Shown here piece by piece: positions 12,844 to 17,198 of a DNA stretch of 17,198 bases. The first letter of the stretch is position 1. Every line of letters starts with the position of its first letter. A program made the position numbers and the translations under genes. The notes below the pieces were generated by a model that saw nothing but the letters and a program-made list of their open reading frames with translations, searched no databases and was not told the DNA's origin. Origin of the DNA: an uncultured Oscillospiraceae bacterium (GTDB lineage: Bacteria > Bacillota > Clostridia > Oscillospirales > Acutalibacteraceae); assembly GCA_905198295.1 (NCBI GenBank), contig CAJKBW010000067.1, positions 1 through 17,198 of the forward strand, written 5' to 3'.

Positions 12844-13034
12844 GAGACTGTCGAAAAAGGGATAATCTCCCGGCAGGGGAGGTGTGGAGGGGGCTGCAAG
12901 CCCCCTCCGCGTCGAGCGAAGCGGATAAACCGCCCGCAGGCGAAAAAAGGTGGGGAAAATCGTCTGATTTTCCCCACCTTTGTATCAGCTTGGAGAAAAG
13001 GACGGCATAAGCCGGACTTTTTTCGACAAGCTGG
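12844..13034. mobile_element. 191-bp structured element with short inverted ends (MITE-like)
   Basis: Lies exactly between the two hairpin copies. Its ends carry the inverted core TGTCGAAAAA (12849-12858, and reversed at 13018-13027). Inside are two strong hairpins: GGAGGGGGCT/AGCCCCCTCC (12886-12908) and a perfect stem starting GGTGGGGAAAATC (12949-12978), extended by AAA/TTT pairs. No open frame of note is inside. The layout suggests a non-autonomous mobile unit that inserted in the terminator and duplicated it; a repeat unit of another kind is possible. It fills most of the 322-nt gene-free gap between mscL and bofA. Confidence 0.55.
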
Positions 13035-13066
13035 CAGCAGCTGCGTTTTATCGCAGCTGCTGTTTT
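13035..13066 (+). terminator. Terminator hairpin, direct repeat copy B
   Basis: A 10-bp stem (CAGCAGCTGC / GCAGCTGCTG) with loop GTTTTATC, followed by TTTT. On the plus strand it can end mscL transcription after the inserted element; on the minus strand the following bases (CCAGCTTGTCG) give no U-tract. Confidence 0.75.
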
Positions 13067-13081
13067 GTCCTGTTCAGGAAA

Positions 13082-13354
13082 TTATCCCTGGTTAAAGATG
13101 AGCTTTAGGATGAGCATCATGACCACGCCGGGAATGCCCAATACCAGGCAGCAAAGCCCAGAAAACAGGTTCAGCCCCAGGGATACGCCGGTAAACGCTC
13201 CGGCGATATTGACTGCGGCAAGCGCACAGATACCCTGCGCGCCGGAGCCTGCCAGCCCGCGTACCGGACGTTTGGTGCGCAGCAGCGCGATGCCGACTGC
13301 CAGTACGACGGCAGCGCCGAGTATGCTGAGAAAAATCCACATGCCGATGCTCAT
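13082..13354 (-). CDS. bofA: BofA family protein (pro-sigma-K processing inhibitor type)
   Basis: 90 aa, close to the 87 aa of Bacillus BofA. It has an N-terminal membrane helix (about 3-25) and a hydrophobic C-terminal half with the family pattern: ALAAVNIAGAFTG, then LGLNLFSG and LGIPGVVMMLILKLIF. In Bacillus, BofA sits in the outer forespore membrane with SpoIVFA and SpoIVFB and holds back cleavage of pro-sigma-K. The ATG at 13352-13354 has AAGGGA upstream, at a rather long spacing. It lies 43 nt downstream of a DUF2508/YaaL gene, the same order as yaaL-bofA in Bacillus, which supports both calls. Family confidence is high; whether the organism sporulates is inference. Confidence 0.88.
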   Translation of the reverse strand: MSIGMWIFLSILGAAVVLAVGIALLRTKRPVRGLAGSGAQGICALAAVNIAGAFTGVSLGLNLFSGLCCLVLGIPGVVMMLILKLIFNQG

Positions 13355-13397
13355 CTGATTGACCCGTCCCTTCTTCGTCCGAGCCGTGCGCGGCGGC

Positions 13398-13685
13398 TCA
13401 GACCGACTTTTCCTGTTGTGCTGCCAGACTGATGCGGTTCATTTCCACGACGGCAGCCGGAGCGGCGGTGAGCCCCTGTTCCCGGGCGGCTTTGAGCAGA
13501 TAGCGATACCGTGCGCGCAGGGCCTCCATCTCATAAATGCACGCTTCGATGAGATCGCTGTCGCTTTCCATGGAAAATCGCTGGTTAGCGGCATCAAGCT
13601 GGCGGCAGACGTCGCGGATTGCGGTCAGGAGTTCGTGCGGCTGCTCCTCGTTTTTGAGTAAAACCCGTTTTAAAGCGCCTTCCAT
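13398..13685 (-). CDS. yaaL: YaaL-like protein (DUF2508)
   Basis: 95 aa, soluble and helical. The ATG at 13683-13685 with GGGGAG just upstream is chosen over an in-frame ATG at 13838, whose extra 51 residues are Cys/Trp-rich and look like translated leader. The core resembles DUF2508: LLTAIRDVCRQLDAANQRFSM, then DSDLIEACIYEMEALRARYRYLLKAA, that is, an acidic D..LI...IYE..AL..RY..LL pattern. Function is unknown in all lineages I know of. Position directly upstream of bofA, on the same strand, supports the assignment. A clear sigma-A promoter was not found upstream. Confidence 0.8.
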   Translation of the reverse strand: MEGALKRVLLKNEEQPHELLTAIRDVCRQLDAANQRFSMESDSDLIEACIYEMEALRARYRYLLKAAREQGLTAAPAAVVEMNRISLAAQQEKSV

Positions 13686-13873
13686 ATTCTCCCCGTCCTT
13701 CCAGAAATAGATATGCTTAGTATGGACGGAATATGTGCAGGATAATCCGCAAGACGGTAAAATTCCCATACGCCGGAGCGGTAAAAACCAGAAAATGCAC
13801 AGCATATTTTCCGCGCGCGGCACCACAATAAATGGCATAACAGGTTATGACAGGCGGGAAAGGCGTGGTGTGC
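13686..13873. other. Divergent intergenic region between yaaL and the export adaptor gene
   Basis: 188 nt separating divergent genes. It holds the two ribosome sites (GGGGAG for yaaL; GGGAAAGG at 13856-13863 for the adaptor) and A+T-richer stretches, but no promoter with both boxes convincing on either strand and no clear palindrome. Confidence 0.4.
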
Positions 13874-14815
13874 GTGAGAGGCAGAAAATATGTCATACTC
13901 GGTGCGTTGACGGCAGCAGCGATTACCGGGATCGTTTGGGCGGGGAATGCATTGAAGGAATCGGTGCCGGAGGTGTCCCTGCACACGCTTGAGGCACAGA
14001 CGGTGGAAAAAAGCGTCCAGTGTACCGGACGGCTGGAATCGGCCGGCAGCTATTCGGTGTATACCGATATCGCCTGTATTGCCGAGGAGATACTGGTACA
14101 GGAAGGGGATGTGGTGCACAAGGGGGATGTCCTGCTGATGGTGGACCGGCAGGCCACCAAGCAGGCTATGGCGGCAATGGGCGGCGTCCCGCCGGAGCTG
14201 ATCCCCGATCCCGATATTGCCCGGGAGGTGACCGCACCGGTCAGCGGTGTGGTTACGGCGGTGAGCATTTCCACCGACGCCCTGAACAACGCCGCCGAGC
14301 CGTGCGTGGTCATCTCGTCCAGCGAGAAAATGCAGGTGAAAATTGCCATTCCGGAAGAATACCTCCGCCGGATCGAAATCGGCCAGCGGGTGCTGGTCAG
14401 CGGGAACGCACTGGCAAAAGAAAGTTATGCCGGCACCCTCAGCGAAATCGATGCGACCGCCCATCAGCAGGTATCCGGCTCACTGTCCGGGACGGTGGTG
14501 GACGCGGTCGTGACCCTGGACGAGGAGGGGCTGGACGATTCGCTCCGGTTTGGGCTGACCGCCAGAACGCGGGTGATCGTGGACAGCCTTCCGGATGCGC
14601 TGATCGTCCCCTACGGCTGTGTCAATCAGGACGACGACGGGCAGGAATACGTTTATCTGTATGAAGACGGCCGGGCGGTGCGCCGGGATATTGCCGTCAG
14701 CGAAGAGCTGGGCGGCGGGTATCTGCTGGCGGACGGGCTTCAGCCGGGCGACCGGCTGATCGCTGAACCGGAAACCATCCGCCGCGACGGGCAGCGGGTT
14801 TTGCCGGCGGCTTGA
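13874..14815 (+). CDS. HlyD/MacA-type membrane fusion (adaptor) protein of an ABC exporter
   Basis: With GTG at 13874 (GGGAAAGG 10 nt upstream) the product is 313 aa; an ATG at 13847 would add nine residues but has no ribosome site. One N-terminal membrane anchor (about 6-25) is followed by the first half of a lipoyl domain (about 62-92, AEEILVQEGDVVHKGDVLL), then after only about 25 residues the second half (APVSGVVTAVSIS). A beta-barrel (about 150-235, MQVKIAIPEEYLRRIEIGQ) and a membrane-proximal domain (YVYLYEDGRAVRRDIAV, GYLLADGLQPGDRLI) complete it. The long helical hairpin that meets TolC in Gram-negative MacA is essentially absent. It lies 19 nt before a MacB-type permease, its likely partner. 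Confidence 0.87.
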   Translation: MRGRKYVILGALTAAAITGIVWAGNALKESVPEVSLHTLEAQTVEKSVQCTGRLESAGSYSVYTDIACIAEEILVQEGDVVHKGDVLLMVDRQATKQAMAAMGGVPPELIPDPDIAREVTAPVSGVVTAVSISTDALNNAAEPCVVISSSEKMQVKIAIPEEYLRRIEIGQRVLVSGNALAKESYAGTLSEIDATAHQQVSGSLSGTVVDAVVTLDEEGLDDSLRFGLTARTRVIVDSLPDALIVPYGCVNQDDDGQEYVYLYEDGRAVRRDIAVSEELGGGYLLADGLQPGDRLIAEPETIRRDGQRVLPAA

Positions 14816-14834
14816 GAAAGGATTTTGACAGACA

Positions 14835-16010
14835 ATGGGGGAGATGTTTCACAGCGCACTGCGCAGCCTGACCCGCCGTTTCCTGCGCACCCTGCTGACG
14901 GTCGGCAGCATCACGGTGGGCGTGACGATGGTCGTGATCGTGACCGCCATCAGCGCCTGCGGTAAAAGCGCGGTCAACACAGAGCTGGAGAATATGGGCA
15001 TGAGCGGGCTGTCGGTGAGCGCGGGAGACGGGGCCGGCCTTTCCCAGGAGGATCTCGCCATTATCCGGCAGCTGGCGGGGGTGGACACCGCGATGCCGCT
15101 GATGATCGAATACGGCAGCGCTGCACTCGGCGGCTCGAGCGGTTCGGTGGTGGCGTGCGGCATCGATGCCGGCGCCAAGCAGGCGATTTCTCTGGAACTC
15201 AAGCACGGCCGGCTGATTTCGCCCGGCGATGTCAAAAGTCATGCGCGGGTGTGTGTAGTGGACGAGAACGTTGCACGGGAGTATTACCAGCGCACGAATA
15301 TCGTCGGCAGGACGGTGCAGCTGCACGTCGGCGGAGTGGCCGAAGAATTTACGGTTGTCGGCGTGACCGCCGCCGGCAGCAGCCTTTTACAGAATGTGGT
15401 GGAATTTATTCCCGGTATGGTTTATGTGCCTTATGCCACGCTGCAGTCCCTCACCGGACGGGACAATTTTGACCAGATCGCCGTGCGGGTTGGGGCACAG
15501 GCGGATGTCGAGCGTACCGAGGAACGGATCGTTTCCGTGCTGGAAAACGAAACCGGGCTCAGTGGCCGCTACCGCACCGATAATCTGGCGGTGCAGAAGG
15601 AACGGCTGAGCGGGCTGATGGACATCGTTACCCTCGTGCTCACCGTGATCAGCGGCATTTCCCTGCTGGTGTCCGGCATGGGGGTGATGACCGTGATGCT
15701 GTCTTCGGTCAGCGAGCGCACCCGCGAAATCGGTATCAAAAAGGCGATCGGCGCCACCCGCGGACGGATCATGGGGGAATTCCTCGCGGAGGCGGTGGCG
15801 CTGTCGCTCATCGGCAGCGTTATCGGGATTGCGATTGGGTGTATGGCCGCGCTGATCGGCGGCGCCGTTCTCGGAATGGCGGTGCCCATTCCGCTGAGCA
15901 CGCTGGTGGGGCTGATCCTGTTCACGGTACTCACCGGCGCGGTTTTTGGGGTGTATCCCGCCTGCAAAGCGGCGCAGCTGCGGCCGGTGGATGCCCTGCG
16001 AACCGAATGA
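14835..16010 (+). CDS. ABC transporter permease, MacB/FtsX family
   Basis: 391 aa with the MacB-type layout: a first membrane helix (about 18-42, LRTLLTVGSITVGVTMVVIV), an extracellular MacB_PCD-like domain (about 45-255), then three membrane helices at about 262-287, 316-343 and 354-377. SERTREIGIKKAIGATRGRI (about 296-315) is the conserved cytosolic loop that contacts the ATPase, and PACKAAQLRPVDALR ends the protein in the classic way. MacB proteins of Gram-negatives carry their own ATPase domain; this one is permease only and needs a separate ATPase, which is not encoded next to it. With the upstream adaptor it probably exports a peptide, antibiotic or lipid-like substrate; which one cannot be told. 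Confidence 0.9.
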   Translation: MGEMFHSALRSLTRRFLRTLLTVGSITVGVTMVVIVTAISACGKSAVNTELENMGMSGLSVSAGDGAGLSQEDLAIIRQLAGVDTAMPLMIEYGSAALGGSSGSVVACGIDAGAKQAISLELKHGRLISPGDVKSHARVCVVDENVAREYYQRTNIVGRTVQLHVGGVAEEFTVVGVTAAGSSLLQNVVEFIPGMVYVPYATLQSLTGRDNFDQIAVRVGAQADVERTEERIVSVLENETGLSGRYRTDNLAVQKERLSGLMDIVTLVLTVISGISLLVSGMGVMTVMLSSVSERTREIGIKKAIGATRGRIMGEFLAEAVALSLIGSVIGIAIGCMAALIGGAVLGMAVPIPLSTLVGLILFTVLTGAVFGVYPACKAAQLRPVDALRTE

Positions 16011-16032
16011 TGGCTGCTGTAAATAAGAAAGC

Positions 16033-16061
16033 TTGACAATCGAAAACAGGCGCGGTATGAT
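16033..16061 (+). promoter_or_regulatory. Strong sigma-A promoter of the lipoprotein gene
   Basis: Perfect TTGACA (16033-16038), 17-nt spacer, TATGAT (16056-16061), 37 nt before the ATG. It begins 23 nt after the permease stop codon, so the lipoprotein and HAD genes have their own transcription start. No terminator was seen between the permease gene and this promoter. Confidence 0.85.
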
Positions 16062-16098
16062 TTAACGCGGTATTATCGAAATGTTTGGATAAGAAGGT

Positions 16099-16722
16099 AT
16101 GAGCAGATTGAAAAAAAGAGTTGCGTCAGTGTTTCTGGCAGTCATGGTTTTGTTTTCTCTGGCGTCCTGTGCCAGTAGTTCGGAATCCGCCCCCTCGACG
16201 GCGTCCTCTTCGGCTGCGCAGACAAAGACCACAGCCGAGCAGAACACGAGCGGTACCAGCGACGTGTTCTCCGACACAACGACCGCGGCGCCGACAACCA
16301 TCAAGCCAGCTGACGAAACCACCGCCAAAGACCCAACCACCACATCCCCGACCCAGCCCCCGGTGCAAGCACCCACCTTTACCTTTTCGCAGAAATTCCC
16401 CCTGGAGATCACCTCTTACGGCGCGCGCTTTCAGATTCTGGACGCTGCCATATCCAATGTACAAATGGATGGGGAAGGCGGCTGCATATTCGATTTCAGC
16501 TGCAGCGCCAAACGGCTGGATGACGGAATTGCGGAGGCGAAGACCTGCGCCGTTCAGGTGAAATGGTTCAACGGGAGCGGGGAACAGGTTAAGAAAACCG
16601 GCCAGGCTGTCGGAAAACTTGCCGTGGGGGAAACCGGCTCCTGCAATACGGCCATAGGTATGGCATGCTCGCCAGGCGACTGCTTTACCGTAACTCTGGA
16701 AGGCCAAGGCACGGCCGGATAA
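16099..16722 (+). CDS. Secreted lipoprotein with Thr/Ser/Pro-rich linker
   Basis: 207 aa from the ATG at 16099. A basic N-terminus (MSRLKKR), a hydrophobic core and the lipobox LASC with Cys24 mark a lipoprotein anchored outside the cytoplasmic membrane. Residues about 25-95 are a low-complexity linker of Ser, Thr, Ala and Pro (many TT and PT pairs). About 96-207 form a compact domain, probably beta-sandwich, with FPLEITSYGARFQILDAAI, then FDFSCSAKRLDD and VQVKWFNGSGEQVKKTGQ, like domains in other Gram-positive surface lipoproteins of unknown function. Start choice is uncertain: AAGAAGG ends only 1 nt before this ATG, while an in-frame TTG at 16108 has about 10 nt spacing. The HAD gene follows 29 nt later. 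Confidence 0.82.
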   Translation: MSRLKKRVASVFLAVMVLFSLASCASSSESAPSTASSSAAQTKTTAEQNTSGTSDVFSDTTTAAPTTIKPADETTAKDPTTTSPTQPPVQAPTFTFSQKFPLEITSYGARFQILDAAISNVQMDGEGGCIFDFSCSAKRLDDGIAEAKTCAVQVKWFNGSGEQVKKTGQAVGKLAVGETGSCNTAIGMACSPGDCFTVTLEGQGTAG

Positions 16723-16751
16723 GGGCAGCTGTATCCTGTGGAGATGACTGT

Positions 16752-17198
16752 ATGACAAAAGTGATTCTTTTTGATCTGGACGGCACCCTGCTGCCGATGG
16801 ATCAGGACGCGTTTACCAAAGCGTATTTCAAGCGGCTGGCGGCCAAGCTGGCGCCGTATGGGTATGAGCCGAAAAGCCTGATTGACGGCATATGGGCCGG
16901 CACGGCTGCGATGGTGAAAAATGACGGCAGCTGCACGAACGAAGATGTATTCTGGAAACGGTTTGCGGCACAGCTTGGCGACCAGGTGCTGCGGGACAAG
17001 CCGGTATTTGATGAATATTACCGGGTCGAGTTCCAGCAGGTGGCGGCGGACTGCGGGTTCAATCCGAAGGCGAAGGAAACGGTGGATAAGCTGAGGGACG
17101 GAGGATACCGCATTGCTCTTGCCACCAACCCCATTTTCCCGGCTGCGGCGACCGAAAGCCGTATCCGCTCGGCGGGACTCAAGCCCGCCGACTTTGAA
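16752..17198 (+). CDS. HAD-superfamily hydrolase (3' end missing)
   Basis: 149 residues before the right edge, frame still open. Motif I is FDLDGTLLPMD, with Asp8 as nucleophile and Asp10 as acid/base, preceded by the usual hydrophobic strand (TKVILF). A helical cap region covers about 15-95 (FTKAYFKRLAAKL, ending near CGFNPKAKETVDKL). Motif II is IALATNPIFP with the Thr after the second strand. Motifs III and IV, beyond the edge, are not seen. Such proteins are small-molecule phosphatases or phosphoglycolate phosphatase-like; the substrate is not predictable. ATG at 16752 with GGAG 8 nt upstream, 29 nt after the lipoprotein gene, suggests co-transcription. Confidence 0.9.
   Translation, partial: MTKVILFDLDGTLLPMDQDAFTKAYFKRLAAKLAPYGYEPKSLIDGIWAGTAAMVKNDGSCTNEDVFWKRFAAQLGDQVLRDKPVFDEYYRVEFQQVAADCGFNPKAKETVDKLRDGGYRIALATNPIFPAAATESRIRSAGLKPADFE

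Noticed and set aside
12772..13095. 107-codon frame running through the hairpin repeats between mscL and bofA
   Set aside because: It crosses both inverted repeats and the terminator and has no ribosome site; the stretch is structural, not coding.
13700..13745. Sporulation-type (sigma-E or sigma-K like) promoter upstream of yaaL, suggested by CATACTAA on the minus strand
   Set aside because: The -10-like string has no matching -35 at proper distance, so it was not called.
13670..14464. 264-codon minus-strand frame over the adaptor gene and yaaL start
   Set aside because: Overlaps two better-supported genes and has no family resemblance; rich in His, Arg and Gly like other shadow frames.

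Overview
The window looks like chromosome from a G+C-rich Firmicute, most likely a Clostridia lineage close to Oscillospirales/Ruminococcaceae. Grounds: a BofA/YaaL (DUF2508) sporulation pair, secG followed directly by rnr, purine-rich Shine-Dalgarno sites, TTGACA/TATAAT-type promoters, a DtxR-family regulator, and a short HlyD-type adaptor with a MacB-type permease. This placement is inferred from gene content; there is no rRNA to confirm it.

Layout. (1) 1-1073, minus strand: a DtxR-family metalloregulator cut by the left edge, a 57-aa protein and a six-cysteine 107-aa protein. (2) 1245-2205, plus: an MGMT/ATL-like protein, a MIF-like tautomerase and a 63-aa membrane protein, ending at a strong hairpin shared with (3) tspO on the minus strand (2278-2760). 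(4) 2982-7260, plus: a divergent type IIA topoisomerase pair, ParE-like then ParC-like, behind a good sigma-A promoter. (5) 7514-9490: a cytoplasmic GHL6-type glycosidase-like protein standing alone. (6) 9657-12759: secG, a terminator, rnr (RNase R), then mscL from its own promoter. (7) 12760-13081: a gene-free, highly structured stretch in which a terminator hairpin occurs twice around a 191-bp element with short inverted ends. (8) 13082-13685, minus: yaaL and bofA. (9) 13874-16010, plus: an export adaptor and a MacB/FtsX-type permease, without an ATPase gene. (10) 16099-17198: a lipoprotein with a textbook promoter, then a HAD hydrolase cut by the right edge.

Most of the window is housekeeping or core accessory content. 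The strongest candidates for something undescribed are the repeat element nested in a duplicated bidirectional terminator (12814-13063), and the topoisomerase pair, where both subunits carry non-standard residues at positions known for quinolone contact or resistance and the A subunit lacks a recognisable GyrA box. No tRNA, rRNA, CRISPR array, transposase gene or phage gene was seen.
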